A stretch of 64,000 bases of DNA from UBA4582 sp038106185 (lineage in GTDB: Bacteria > Pseudomonadota > Gammaproteobacteria > Pseudomonadales > Azotimanducaceae). The DNA lies in contig JAYODE010000005.1 of assembly GCA_038106185.1 (NCBI GenBank), positions 83,541 to 147,540 on the forward strand. Direction: 5' to 3'. Position numbers and translations under genes: made by a program. A model generated the notes under the pieces. It ran no database searches. It was not told the DNA's origin and worked only from the letters and a program-made list of their open reading frames with translations. Below, in pieces: positions 44,473 through 54,046 of the stretch (the stretch's first letter is position 1; each line of letters opens with the position of its first letter).

Positions 44473-44924
44473 AACGGGCCTCCCGCAACAGATTTTATGG
44501 CCGCGCGGATCCTTGGATAGGTGCCGCAACGGCAGATATTGCCGCTCATGGCCGTGTCTATCTCGGCATCAGTCGGTGTTGGAGTACTGTTCAGCAGTGC
44601 GGCCGCCTGCATAATCTGGCCCGGTTGACAGTAGCCGCACTGAGGCACCCTGATCTCAGCCCAAGCCAGCTGAAGCGGGTGCTTGCCATCGCTACTGAGC
44701 CCCTCGATGGTCTTGATGTCCTGGTTCTCAACCGCTTGAACCGGCAGTACGCAGGCTCTTTGCGCGGCGCCATTAACATGCACAGTGCAGGCACCGCACT
44801 GGGCGATGCCACACCCGTACTTGGTACCGGTTAAGTGTAATTCATCCCGCAGAACCCACAGTAGGGGCGTTTGGGCATCACCGGTATACTCGATCTTTTT
44901 GCCGTTAATCATTAGTTGAATCAC
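44469..44924 (-). CDS. iorA: 2Fe-2S small subunit of an IorA-type molybdenum hydroxylase
   Basis: 151 aa with both iron-sulfur motifs of the family: the plant-type cluster CGIAQCGACTVHVNG plus a later Cys (RAC), then the C-terminal four-helix cluster GYCQPGQIMQ and NICRCGTYPRI. It moves electrons from the molybdenum site in the large subunit to an external carrier. The first gene of the pair, with a stop overlapping the start of iorB by ATGA. It lacks its own export signal and is likely carried by the twin-arginine signal of iorB. Confidence 0.93.
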   Translation of the reverse strand: MIQLMINGKKIEYTGDAQTPLLWVLRDELHLTGTKYGCGIAQCGACTVHVNGAAQRACVLPVQAVENQDIKTIEGLSSDGKHPLQLAWAEIRVPQCGYCQPGQIMQAAALLNSTPTPTDAEIDTAMSGNICRCGTYPRIRAAIKSVAGGPL

Positions 44925-45459
44925 TGCTAATGCCCCTAAGCCGAGAGATTGAATGGTTGAGGCGGATTTTGGCAGGTATTTGTGAAAAATCCATGATGTT
45001 TTTAACGGATCCTTTGATGTAGATTGCGGCGGGTCGCGCTATCCTGAGCTGAAAGTGCAGCAGTTCGGAGCTGCACCGCCATCGATGTCCACCATGAGCT
45101 CGAGCCCAGCTCGTTAGCGCCGGTATCATCGCTGATTCAAATTTCACAGCCATGACCCTTAAAATACGTTAAAGTCGACGACGAGAAGGTGATAATGTGG
45201 CGAGCGCTAGGGTCTCACCCCAAGGTTCATCATGCGCATGTCGGTGAAAGTTCGGCTGGCTGAGAGTTCGGCTGAGAGTTCGGCTGAGAGTTCGGCTGAG
45301 ATTTCGGCTGAGAGTTCGAGTGCGACTGAACGCGAGAGTGAGGAGAGTGCGAGTAAAAAGTATGAGTCGACAGTCGGCATCGTATCAAGCATCCTCGTTT
45401 AGTTATCTGTTCCGTCTTTTAATGCCCTCTTGTGATCCCTGCGCTAAACGGAGTCAGTC
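44925..45459. other. Divergent intergenic region between iorA and the CheB/CheR hybrid
   Basis: 535 bp that should hold the promoters of both iorAB (minus) and the hybrid kinase (plus). The stretch after 45160 contains a 12-bp repeat array. Apart from a 56-codon plus-strand frame (45232-45402) that translates the array, I see no gene. Confidence 0.5.
45251..45318. repeat. Tandem 12-bp units (TTCGGCTGAGAG)
   Basis: A first irregular unit at 45251 is followed by units at 45267, 45279, 45291 (one change, GAGAT) and 45303. The array encodes SAES repeats in one plus-strand frame and SAEL repeats on the minus strand. Neither looks like a known gene. Confidence 0.9.
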
Positions 45460-48400
45460 ATGTCAGGTTCAACTTTCCCGATTGTAGCGATCGGCGCGTC
45501 AGCGGGTGGTCTAGGCGCGCTTAAATCCTTCTTTGAGTTAATGCCAGCAACGTCAGGTGCGGCGTATGTTGTGATCCAGCATCTCGACCCGAAACACGAA
45601 AGTCTCATCGCAGAGATTTTATCTCGTTCGACACAGATGCCGGTACTTCAGATCAAGGTGGGCATGGAGATAGCGCCCAATCATGTCTATGTGATTCCGC
45701 CAAACCGTTATTTGGGTCTGAAGGGGGATGTCTTTACGCTGAGCGACGCGGTAACACATCATGGGCTGCGTTTGCCGGTTGATGCGTTTTTTCGATCCTT
45801 GGCTGAGGAACATGCTGCTCGAGCCATTGCCATTATCTTGTCTGGCACGGGTAGTGACGGTGAGTTGGGACTAAGGGTTGTCAAGGCACACGGTGGGCTG
45901 GTTTTAGCCCAAGCGCCGGAAACGGCAGAGTTCAACGGTATGCCGAGTAACGCTATAGCCACTGGTATGGTAGATCTGATCTGCGCCATTGATGAGATGC
46001 CAAAGCATCTGTTGGGTTACTTTCAGCATCCTTACCTGCTTGTCACTGACTTGCAAACAACAAGTGAAAAGCTGGTCGGTACTCAGGCTGAGGCGCTAAA
46101 CGTCATTCTAGCCGTGCTGCAGACTCGCATCGGACATGACTTTCGAGCCTACAAAAAGGGAACGTTAGAGAGAAGGATAAGTCGACGTATGGGGCTTAAA
46201 CAACTGACCTCTATGGCCGAATATGCGACATTGCTTCGCAACGATGAAGAAGAAGCTAACCTGCTCTATAAAGATTTGTTGATAGGTGTGACGGATTTTT
46301 TTCGAGATCCAGAGGCCTTTGACAGCTTAAAGACCGAAGTTATCGTGCCACTGGTGGCAAGAAAGGGCGCCGATCATCCTATCCGTGTTTGGGTGCCCGG
46401 TTGCTCCACGGGTGAAGAAGCTTACTCAATAGCAATGCTCTTACTTGAGGTAATGGACGCAGCTCATAAGAACTGTCCTATTCAAATATTTGCCAGCGAC
46501 ATAGATGAGTCAGCGTTGGCGGTTGCTCGCAAAGGATTTTTCCCGGTCAATATCGTCGAGTCCGTCACGCCAGAACGGTTACAACGCTTTTTTGTCAAAC
46601 AAGATCAAGGCTTCCAGGTATCCAAGCGACTGCGTGACACTATTACCTTCGCAGTCCAAAATCTGATCAGCGATCCGCCATTCTCCAATCTCGATTTGAT
46701 CAGTTGTCGAAATCTACTGATTTATCTTAATGCCGATGTGCAGGGCCGAGTGCTCGGGCTGTTCCATTTTGCGCTGAATGATACGGGTTGTTTACTCTTG
46801 GGTCATTCTGAAACCTCCAGCCAGCAAGAGGCTTTGTTTGAGGCGCTCGATAAGAAGTGGCGGATTTATCAGCGGGTCAACTTGGCGCATTCACCTAAAG
46901 TGGAGTTCCCTGTCAGCGCCCGCCCCACACGAGCGGTGTCAGCGTTTGTCGTTCCTCAAAGAGCGACGGCAGAGCCGCTGCGACTGAACGAGATAGCCCA
47001 GCAGTATCTATTGCAGGAATATGCGCCGGCCGCGGTCCTGGTGAATCCGCAACGTCAAGTCGTCAATTTCTCCGGTCCTACCCCCCGTTATTTGGAGCAG
47101 CCGTCTGGATCGCCGAGTCAGGATTTACTGGTGCTTGCTAAGCATGACCTCAAAGCTAAATTGCGCATCGCATTGCGTCAGATGGAGGACGATCCCAAGC
47201 GGATATTGATTGAGGATGCGCTGGTCAGCCGTGATTCTGGCCAGGTTTCTGTTCGTATTACGCTGCGTCCGATCACTATTCCCCAGTTGTCCGAACGGCT
47301 GACGCTCATCACTTTCGAGGACCTGCCGCAAGTCCTGCCGGTCACTCAGCAAGCGCGCGCGCCACAGGCAATCACTGACTCGGCGCTACTCCAGCAACTG
47401 GAGAATGAGTTACATATTACCCGTGAAGACTTGCAAAGCAGCATTGAAGAGCTCGAGTCGGCGAATGAAGAGTTGCAAGCTACCAACGAAGAAGTGATGT
47501 CTGTGAATGAAGAACTGCAGTCAAGTAACGAAGAGCTGGAAAGCTCCAAAGAAGAGCTGCAGTCGATGAATGAGGAGCTGACCACTGTTAATAACCAGTA
47601 CAAGGACAAAGTAGAGGAGTTGTCGCGTACTAATGATGATTTGGCGAACCTGCTTGCTAGCACCGAAATAGCCACACTTTTTATTGACACAGGACTTAGA
47701 ATTGGTCGTTTTACACCGGCTATGAAGGGTCTGATGAACCTGATCGCCAGTGACATTGGTCGTCCCTTGAGTGACATCAAGCCGAATTTTACTGATCATC
47801 ATTTGCTTGATGATGCACGGAGCGTTTTGGCGAGGTTGGCACCTGCCGAGTCTGAGATTACGACTGACGAAGGTCGTAGTTATCTTCGACGTATTGTTCC
47901 CTATCGGACCGGTGACAATCGTATTGACGGCGTCGTTGTCACCTTTGTTGATCTCACTCAACGTAAACTGGCAGAGGAAGATAACCGGCGTCTGGCGACA
48001 GTGGTTCGTGACTCTAATGATGCGGTGATGTTGCTGGAGCTTGATGGCAAAATCAGTGCCTGGAATCATGGTGCGCAAGTCATGTATGGTTGGAGTGAGA
48101 TGGAAGCGCTGACCATGAACCTGCGCGATCTAGTACCGAGAGAAACACGCAAAAGTACGCTTGAGATGCTGCAAAGCATTCAGTTTGGCCACGAGTATCA
48201 TGTTGTTGAGGCGCAACGCTGCACAAAAAAAGGACAACGTTTTGACGTGCTGCTGACGGTAACGCCAATATTCGATAACAAAGGCCAAGTGCAATCGATC
48301 GCCACGACAGAGCGGGATATTACCGCTCGAAAACGGGCCGAAGAGATGGTTCGCGCCAGTGAGGCGAATTTTCGTGCACTGGTAGAATCCGCGCCAGATG

Positions 48401-49944
48401 CACTGGTGATTGTTGATAGCCAGGGATCCGTAGAAGTCGCTAACGGCCAAGCCGAGCAGCTGTTCGGCGCCCAAAAAGCAAGTCTGATAGGTATAGCCGT
48501 TGAGGAACTCCTGCCGCGAATCTCAGAGGCGATACAGCTGGCCAACGTTCAGGGGTACCGCCTGCCATCCAGTATCTCGAGTAATGACAAAGCGCCGAAC
48601 TATGCTGCCATCGACAAGCAGGGGAAGGCGATTCCCATCGAGGTGAGCCTTAGCCGTATCGAGACTGACCATGGTCGAGTCTTCGCGATTGCGATTCGAG
48701 ATATCAGACAAAGGCTGCAAGTTGAAGCATCACTGCAAGCGGCAAAGAGTCAGGCTGAATCAGCCTCTGCCGCCAAGTCGCGGTTCTTGGCCACCGCCAG
48801 CCACGATCTTCGACAACCACTGCAGGCCCTGATGATGTTGAACATGACGCTGCTCAAAAGCGTACAGCAACCAAAGGCAAAGAAACTACTCGCGTTGCAA
48901 GGTGAGTCCCTGGAGAGCATGGCCCAGTTGTTGAACGCTTTGTTAGACATCAGCAAGCTTGAGTCAGGTAAGACCAAGGTTCAGAAGATCGAGTTCGAGC
49001 TGCAACCTCTGCTTGCGCAATTGCTCACTGAGTTTGAGGTCCAGGCCCGTGAGAAAGGACTGAACCTCAGTCTTGAGGTGGCACCTGCCTTGACGATAAG
49101 CAGCGACCCTGACCTGCTGGCACAACTGTTGCGTAACTTGCTGGCAAATGGGCTGCGTTATACCCGGAGAGGTTTCGTCAAACTCAGCGCCACGGAGAAC
49201 CATGACCAGGTGTCAATCGCTGTATCTGACTCTGGAATAGGGATTCCGGAAGAGCACCTGGACGACATATTCGAGGAGTTTTACCAGGTCAATCGGGATC
49301 CCAATGAGCGCCATGGCGGTTTAGGCTTGGGTCTGTCCATTGTTCAGCGAATAGCCGAGGTGCTCGACACTCACGTTAAAGTTTTATCAACATTGGGTGA
49401 AGGATCAACCTTTTCCCTTAACCTTGCTAAGGGCAGATCAATAGAGCCAGGCGCAGGCAGAAGTAAACCAGCGTTGGCAACAGAGGTCGATCCAAAAAAT
49501 CCAAAGCGCTTAAGAACTGCTGAGTCTGTGAGTTCTGGTGAGCCGGCTAAAGCACCGGCTAAGCAGCGAAAAGCCGTGATTCTGCTTGTTGATGATGACA
49601 CTGATGTGTTGACGGCGACCGACATGCTGCTGTCGATGGAGAAAGACATAAAGATTGTGACAGCTGCATCCTCAATTGAGGCGCTTGAATGGGTCTCGAA
49701 GCATCCGCCGAATCTTGTGATCAGTGATCTGCATCTCAGGGATACCATGAACGGGATGGAAATTATTCGACAAGTCAGGTCAATGATTGACCGCCAGATA
49801 CCGGCAATCTTGCTCACTGGTGATACCTCGTCAGAAACAGACCAGCTGAATAGTGAAGGGGTTGTTGTGCTGAACAAGCCTGTTGACGCGGAAAAGCTGA
49901 TCTCTACCGTTAAGCGTTTGCTGGCCACGCCTGCTAGAGGATGA
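45460..49944 (+). CDS. CheB-CheR-PAS-histidine kinase-receiver hybrid protein
   Basis: 1494 aa. In order: CheB methylesterase (GASAGG with Ser14; no N-terminal receiver), CheR methyltransferase (GCSTGEEAYS near 314), a Glu/Asn-rich coiled coil (SANEELQATNEE repeats, about 645-720), two or three PAS-like domains, a HisKA domain with His1115 in ATASHDLRQPL, an ATPase domain (DSGIGIPEEH, GGLGLGLSIVQR), and a C-terminal receiver with Asp1423 (VISDLHL). It combines receptor modification enzymes and a phosphorelay in one chain. No chemoreceptor or CheA/W is nearby, so it is probably a general signalling hub rather than flagellar chemotaxis. The stop codon is followed by 340 bp of non-coding DNA. 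Confidence 0.92.
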   Translation: MSGSTFPIVAIGASAGGLGALKSFFELMPATSGAAYVVIQHLDPKHESLIAEILSRSTQMPVLQIKVGMEIAPNHVYVIPPNRYLGLKGDVFTLSDAVTHHGLRLPVDAFFRSLAEEHAARAIAIILSGTGSDGELGLRVVKAHGGLVLAQAPETAEFNGMPSNAIATGMVDLICAIDEMPKHLLGYFQHPYLLVTDLQTTSEKLVGTQAEALNVILAVLQTRIGHDFRAYKKGTLERRISRRMGLKQLTSMAEYATLLRNDEEEANLLYKDLLIGVTDFFRDPEAFDSLKTEVIVPLVARKGADHPIRVWVPGCSTGEEAYSIAMLLLEVMDAAHKNCPIQIFASDIDESALAVARKGFFPVNIVESVTPERLQRFFVKQDQGFQVSKRLRDTITFAVQNLISDPPFSNLDLISCRNLLIYLNADVQGRVLGLFHFALNDTGCLLLGHSETSSQQEALFEALDKKWRIYQRVNLAHSPKVEFPVSARPTRAVSAFVVPQRATAEPLRLNEIAQQYLLQEYAPAAVLVNPQRQVVNFSGPTPRYLEQPSGSPSQDLLVLAKHDLKAKLRIALRQMEDDPKRILIEDALVSRDSGQVSVRITLRPITIPQLSERLTLITFEDLPQVLPVTQQARAPQAITDSALLQQLENELHITREDLQSSIEELESANEELQATNEEVMSVNEELQSSNEELESSKEELQSMNEELTTVNNQYKDKVEELSRTNDDLANLLASTEIATLFIDTGLRIGRFTPAMKGLMNLIASDIGRPLSDIKPNFTDHHLLDDARSVLARLAPAESEITTDEGRSYLRRIVPYRTGDNRIDGVVVTFVDLTQRKLAEEDNRRLATVVRDSNDAVMLLELDGKISAWNHGAQVMYGWSEMEALTMNLRDLVPRETRKSTLEMLQSIQFGHEYHVVEAQRCTKKGQRFDVLLTVTPIFDNKGQVQSIATTERDITARKRAEEMVRASEANFRALVESAPDALVIVDSQGSVEVANGQAEQLFGAQKASLIGIAVEELLPRISEAIQLANVQGYRLPSSISSNDKAPNYAAIDKQGKAIPIEVSLSRIETDHGRVFAIAIRDIRQRLQVEASLQAAKSQAESASAAKSRFLATASHDLRQPLQALMMLNMTLLKSVQQPKAKKLLALQGESLESMAQLLNALLDISKLESGKTKVQKIEFELQPLLAQLLTEFEVQAREKGLNLSLEVAPALTISSDPDLLAQLLRNLLANGLRYTRRGFVKLSATENHDQVSIAVSDSGIGIPEEHLDDIFEEFYQVNRDPNERHGGLGLGLSIVQRIAEVLDTHVKVLSTLGEGSTFSLNLAKGRSIEPGAGRSKPALATEVDPKNPKRLRTAESVSSGEPAKAPAKQRKAVILLVDDDTDVLTATDMLLSMEKDIKIVTAASSIEALEWVSKHPPNLVISDLHLRDTMNGMEIIRQVRSMIDRQIPAILLTGDTSSETDQLNSEGVVVLNKPVDAEKLISTVKRLLATPARG

Positions 49945-50284
49945 GCTATGTCGGGGTTTCATGGGACTATAGCCAGCGGAGCTAAGGCTCCTCGATGGCA
50001 GTTTCTCTAATCTTGACCCACCAGTAACAGCGGGTCGTCATTCGTTGATGCATGCGGTCGTTAAAGGTGGAAAAAGCGACTAATTCGTGAAGTCAGAGTC
50101 GACTTCGTTATTGACAGTCCCGACAACATAGTGGGACTATTTACTGTGATCTTTTCGCCTGTTAATAGAGCATTCGTGTTGACAGTCGCAGATTGCTCGA
50201 AAAGATGTTAAATGAAAAAGGGTTAGAGCGAGTGTTTAGCGTTCAAATTATTCAGCAACGATGTGTCACGATAAGTAGGCGGCT
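49945..50284. other. Intergenic region before a small membrane protein
   Basis: Contains an inverted repeat AGTCCC (50116-50121) / GGGACT (50133-50138) and two copies of TTGACAGTC (50111, 50179). The second TTGACA could be a -35 element, though the -10 region is poor. No gene seen. Confidence 0.4.
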
Positions 50285-51007
50285 ATGAGTCCAACAGTTT
50301 TGACAGTAATTCCGGTGATATCAGGTCTTGTTATTATATTTCTTGCTTCACGACTAGACAGCTCAAGGTATCAGGTGAGGGGCGTAGTAGGGCCATATTT
50401 TGGCGCGCTTGCGTTGCTCTTTGGATTATTTGCGAGCCTAACAGCGAATGAGTCCTGGAACCATATCGATAAGGCAAATGCCATGGTAAGTGTTGAGGTC
50501 GATGCCTTAGATGGGATTTTAGAGTTCGGCCGTATGTTAGGGAAACATGAGAAGCTGGAAAAGCTGGTTGCAAACTACATTGCCGAGGAGGGCCGGCTAC
50601 ATGGTGATGTTCGAGACGAGGAACAAAAAATCCTCAAGGCCACCAGGCCTATTCACGACCTTTATGCCTACGCCCTTGATCGAGATAATTTTACCGCCGA
50701 GAATGTGATCATTCAGAGTAATTTGATTCGTTTGCTAGAGACACTGAGAGTTGCGCGGCTCGAAAGGCAGGATGTCCTGGGTAAAAGCTTGTCTGAAACA
50801 AAGATTTTGGCACTTCTGATTTTAGGCGCGCTGACGCAGGCTGCTATCGCGCTTTGTCATGCTGGGAACGTGAGAGCCTCCATAGCTTCAGTTTTATTGT
50901 TTAGCGTTGCTTTCTCTGTCACTGTTTATTTTATTACCGCATCATCACACCCTGATGTGGCAGGCCAGTTAATCGACATGAGCCATTTTGAATCAGTGTT
51001 ACAGTAA
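50285..51007 (+). CDS. Four-helix membrane protein of unknown function (DUF4239-like layout)
   Basis: 240 aa with two N-terminal helices (about 5-22 and 35-53), a soluble charged central region of about 115 residues (NESWNHIDKANAMVSVEVDAL onward) and two C-terminal helices (about 173-190 and 195-214). This matches the topology of the bestrophin-like DUF4239 proteins, but no firm motif was recognised. It ends with a soluble HFESVLQ tail. Placed between the hybrid kinase and the T6SS region, it could be a housekeeping gene or part of the island. Function is unknown. Confidence 0.55.
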   Translation: MSPTVLTVIPVISGLVIIFLASRLDSSRYQVRGVVGPYFGALALLFGLFASLTANESWNHIDKANAMVSVEVDALDGILEFGRMLGKHEKLEKLVANYIAEEGRLHGDVRDEEQKILKATRPIHDLYAYALDRDNFTAENVIIQSNLIRLLETLRVARLERQDVLGKSLSETKILALLILGALTQAAIALCHAGNVRASIASVLLFSVAFSVTVYFITASSHPDVAGQLIDMSHFESVLQ

Positions 51008-51070
51008 AAATGATACAGCGGAATGCAAGCGGTGATACATTCACAACCGTGAAGCGCTTGCAGTGCTGTG

Positions 51071-51337
51071 ATGGGAGGTCTTCTGCCAAATCCGTCTGAC
51101 ACAAATACAGGCCGTTCAAGAAGCAATGGATTCTCCCTTTCCCCGCGAGAATCGTCGTCCGTATGGAAAAGCGTAACGCAAACGAGATGGCAGCGTTTTA
51201 AGGCCAGTTTAAATCCATTTGGTCCATCTATTCATCCAAAGGTAGCTCGAGTCGAAACTGCTATGATCCTTCAACGGGCGCGGACATTCAGCCTTTCGCG
51301 AGGCTGGGCCGGCAGTGAAAGAGCTGGGTGCAGCTGA
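51071..51337 (+). other. Possible N-terminal part of the orphan protein (frameshift?)
   Basis: The frame from ATG 51071 reads MGGLLPNPSDTNTG onward and stops at 51337. The frame of the next gene opens right after a TGA at about 51262. The +1 frame reads sensibly just upstream of the called start: FNGRGHSAFREAGPAV precedes KELGAAEYEL. The two frames overlap by about 75 bases. They could be one protein broken by a single-base error or true shift between 51262 and 51315. No ribosome site is seen before 51071. The 307-bp stretch 51008-51314 otherwise has no gene. Confidence 0.25.
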
Positions 51338-52394
51338 GTATGAATTGAGTAGGGCGGTCCGAGCAAGACAACTTCTGCACAATGAGATCAATCGATCCGC
51401 TGTTGCAGGGGCAATTAATTTTGCGCGTAATTCGGAGTCTGCTGCCGCCGGGGCTCGCCGGGCCAGCGCTGCAGCAGACTTTGCCACCATAGCCGGCGGT
51501 CCAACGCTTGCTCCCGCGGCAGCGGTAATGGGGCAAGTCACGCGCGGGGCTAATACGGGGCTACAGTTAGCCTCAGGTGCATCTTGGGCGGTGGTGAGTA
51601 GCAGTTCAAAAAGGCATGCTGAGCTGGAATCGACACCCGAAGGGCGGGCGCTTCACTCCAAAATAGCTGATTACTCTGATATTAAGATGGCCAGAAGACA
51701 AAAGGGCGCTACCCTGGGATTTGCCAGTATCGATCTCGGTGTGGTAGATGCGACCGATGAGCTTGTTGAGCTGGCAGGCAAGCGGATGGGAAGGTCCCGT
51801 TCGGCAAAAGAAGGTGCTGCCGAAAAAATTGGAAGCTCGACAATGGCTCTGCTCGATGAGCACGAAGACAAATCGGCTCGAAGGATACAACGCTTCAGTA
51901 GGGCGCTGGCTTCCAACAGAAAGGCCGCAGGTGCAGAAAAAATGCAGGGGGTTGTAGCGGCGGTAGTACACAGAGGAAAAATGCAAGGGGTTTTCGAAAA
52001 GATAGCTGAAAGTGGTTACCGAGATGCGCATAAACAAAAAATGCGGGGAGCATTAAGTGATATCGCTGAAGCGGCGATGCTGAAAAGAGACAAACGCGAG
52101 GCAAAGGCAGCGCAGGAAATGCATTCAACCTTCGTCGCGCAAAGCGGCGCTAAAACTTTAGGTGCGCGTTTTAACGAGTGGCGGGGTAAGCCGTCCATTA
52201 ATACGCAGATCCAGCAACATCTGGGTAATGCGGCAAAGACGACCAATCGACAGGAAAGGCACGAGGCGCTTGAACAAGCGAAGAAGTTGGCCGCCCAATG
52301 GCAAGCAAAACATGGGAGTGCGGCTTCTCAGTTGTCTAAAAGAGGGGTCGCAACTGAATCGCTGAAGAGTAGTATCAGCAAACTGGGAAAATGA
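51315..52394 (+). CDS. Ala/Lys-rich orphan protein beside the T6SS locus
   Basis: 359 aa from GTG 51315, with GAGG eleven bases upstream. No family recognised. The sequence is very rich in Ala, Lys, Arg and Glu and largely helical. Residues about 55-90 are Ala/Gly-rich (FATIAGGPTLAPAAAVMG) and may form a hydrophobic helix. The centre holds three related short motifs, EKMQGVVAA, GKMQGVFEK and QKMRGALSD, about 15-22 residues apart. The only neighbours with a clear role are the T6SS regulator and operon to the right, so a secreted-effector or accessory role is possible but unproven. Codon use could not be tested. Confidence 0.55.
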   Translation: MKELGAAEYELSRAVRARQLLHNEINRSAVAGAINFARNSESAAAGARRASAAADFATIAGGPTLAPAAAVMGQVTRGANTGLQLASGASWAVVSSSSKRHAELESTPEGRALHSKIADYSDIKMARRQKGATLGFASIDLGVVDATDELVELAGKRMGRSRSAKEGAAEKIGSSTMALLDEHEDKSARRIQRFSRALASNRKAAGAEKMQGVVAAVVHRGKMQGVFEKIAESGYRDAHKQKMRGALSDIAEAAMLKRDKREAKAAQEMHSTFVAQSGAKTLGARFNEWRGKPSINTQIQQHLGNAAKTTNRQERHEALEQAKKLAAQWQAKHGSAASQLSKRGVATESLKSSISKLGK

Positions 52395-52466
52395 AGATAG
52401 GTTAGAAGTCGAGCTATACCAAGCGGGATCTCTGAAAAGCGCTGTTTGTAGCGTGATGTATCTCAG

Positions 52467-53831
52467 TCATATCTGCGCATAGTCTGAACGATCTATGCCA
52501 TGTTTCGACATTAAACGTGTAAAGGCTCTGCGTTCTTTATTGGCCAGCTGTGCCGCGCGCGTGATATTACCTTTAGTCTGGGCTAGAACTGTTCTGATGT
52601 ATTCGTTTTCAAACTTTGCAACGATGGATTGTTTTTCGTAAATAAAGCTCCCAACCTGTTTCTTGCTGGGTAGATCATCAAGTTCAGGCTCCGAATAGAT
52701 AGCTGATACATCACTAATGAGATCACCATCGGTATTGAGGTAAGCTCTGAGTAACGCGCTCTCTAGCTCTCGAAAATTGCCTTTCCACTTGTGGGAATTG
52801 ATTTCCTTGATTAGCGAAAGCCCCAGGTATTTGGGTTCTCGATCAAGTTCATGGCGAATTCTGTTGAGGATATGTTGAGAGATCACCATCAAATCTTCGC
52901 CACGATTGCGCAACGCCGGCAGATTGATATTCAAAATATCCAATCGAAACAATAAGTCTTCTCGAAACAGATTCGTTTTGACCAAGGCTTTCAAGTCTTT
53001 GTTGGTGGCAGCAACAATACGGACATTGACGATCTTGGTTTGTCGACCTCCAATCGGCCTGATTTCATTCTCTTGAAGGAAGCGGAGAAGAGCAACTTGT
53101 GCGCGGTTAGACAAGGAGTCCACCTCATCTAAGAAAAGCGTGCCCCCATCTGCATACTCGAGCAGACCGGTGGTGTCCTCATATGCGCCGGTAAACGCGC
53201 CCTTTTTATATCCGAAGAGCTCGCTTAGTAGCATGTCATCAGTAAAAGCACCGCAGTTGACCGGTACAAAAGGGCCTGATTGCCGCTGACTGAAGTGGTG
53301 TATAGCCCGAGCTGCTGCTTCTTTACCGGTGCCTGTTTCGCCCCTGATCAATACCCTAGAGTCGGTTTGCGCGACTCTCACAATGGATTTCGTAGACTTG
53401 ATAAACGCGGCCGACCGACCGACAAGATTGAAGCGTAAAAAGAAGTCTTCGTGGACATCTGGCGATGACAACCGGGCTCTTTGTAGGATCTTTTGTTGCG
53501 CGATAGCAATGGCTTCATGAACCACGATGTCAGGCGCGTTGACGTGCAATTCTCCCTTAGCGTAGGAGGATCCCCTTGTGCTGCGCTTGACGAATATGTC
53601 GATAAACTCGAGCTGATTAGGCCGAATCCGACTCATCCCGGTGTATGAGCCAGATGTCTTAGAGGAAAACAGTGAAAGGACTATTGTGGGTACCTGAACG
53701 GAGCTCGCGAGCAATTGTTCCAACGAAAGCCATTCGCCATGAAGATCATGCTTTTCAGCAAAATGCGCCAGAGCATTACGCTCTAGGTGATTTGCATTTT
53801 CACATAAGACAATCCTAAATATATTAATCAC
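52467..53831 (-). CDS. Sigma-54-dependent transcriptional activator (VasH-like)
   Basis: 454 aa from GTG 53831 with AAGG six bases upstream. Residues 1-130 form an N-terminal domain of unknown type: the FRIVLCENANH start suggests a degenerate receiver without a clear phospho-Asp. The AAA+ domain has Walker A GETGTGKE (164-171), the sigma-54 contact loop GAFTGA (211-216) and Walker B TLFLDEVD (231-238). A Fis-type helix-turn-helix lies at the C-terminus (NITRAAQLANKERRAF). Activators of this class (for example VasH) control T6SS operons. Its likely target is the -24/-12 promoter at 54674-54690. Confidence 0.93.
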   Translation of the reverse strand: MINIFRIVLCENANHLERNALAHFAEKHDLHGEWLSLEQLLASSVQVPTIVLSLFSSKTSGSYTGMSRIRPNQLEFIDIFVKRSTRGSSYAKGELHVNAPDIVVHEAIAIAQQKILQRARLSSPDVHEDFFLRFNLVGRSAAFIKSTKSIVRVAQTDSRVLIRGETGTGKEAAARAIHHFSQRQSGPFVPVNCGAFTDDMLLSELFGYKKGAFTGAYEDTTGLLEYADGGTLFLDEVDSLSNRAQVALLRFLQENEIRPIGGRQTKIVNVRIVAATNKDLKALVKTNLFREDLLFRLDILNINLPALRNRGEDLMVISQHILNRIRHELDREPKYLGLSLIKEINSHKWKGNFRELESALLRAYLNTDGDLISDVSAIYSEPELDDLPSKKQVGSFIYEKQSIVAKFENEYIRTVLAQTKGNITRAAQLANKERRAFTRLMSKHGIDRSDYAQI

Positions 53832-54046
53832 TTACCACCTTAATCTAACACTATTTCTACAACCGCCTAGTCGGCGTTAATTGTTATCCCTCAGATAACC
53901 TTGATTTCTTGTTAAATAAACCTGCACAAAGGGCTAGTGAGAATATCACATTTCATGGGGTCGTCAACCGCTGCATTCCAAAAGACCTAGGGTCTGGCAA
54001 CGCAGATTGGTTCTGGCAAAACACCCTTTAACCTGTACACCCAACG

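Noticed and set aside
45207..45392. Minus-strand frame with SAEL repeats
   Set aside because: It is only the reverse reading of a 12-bp DNA repeat, without ribosome site or domain.
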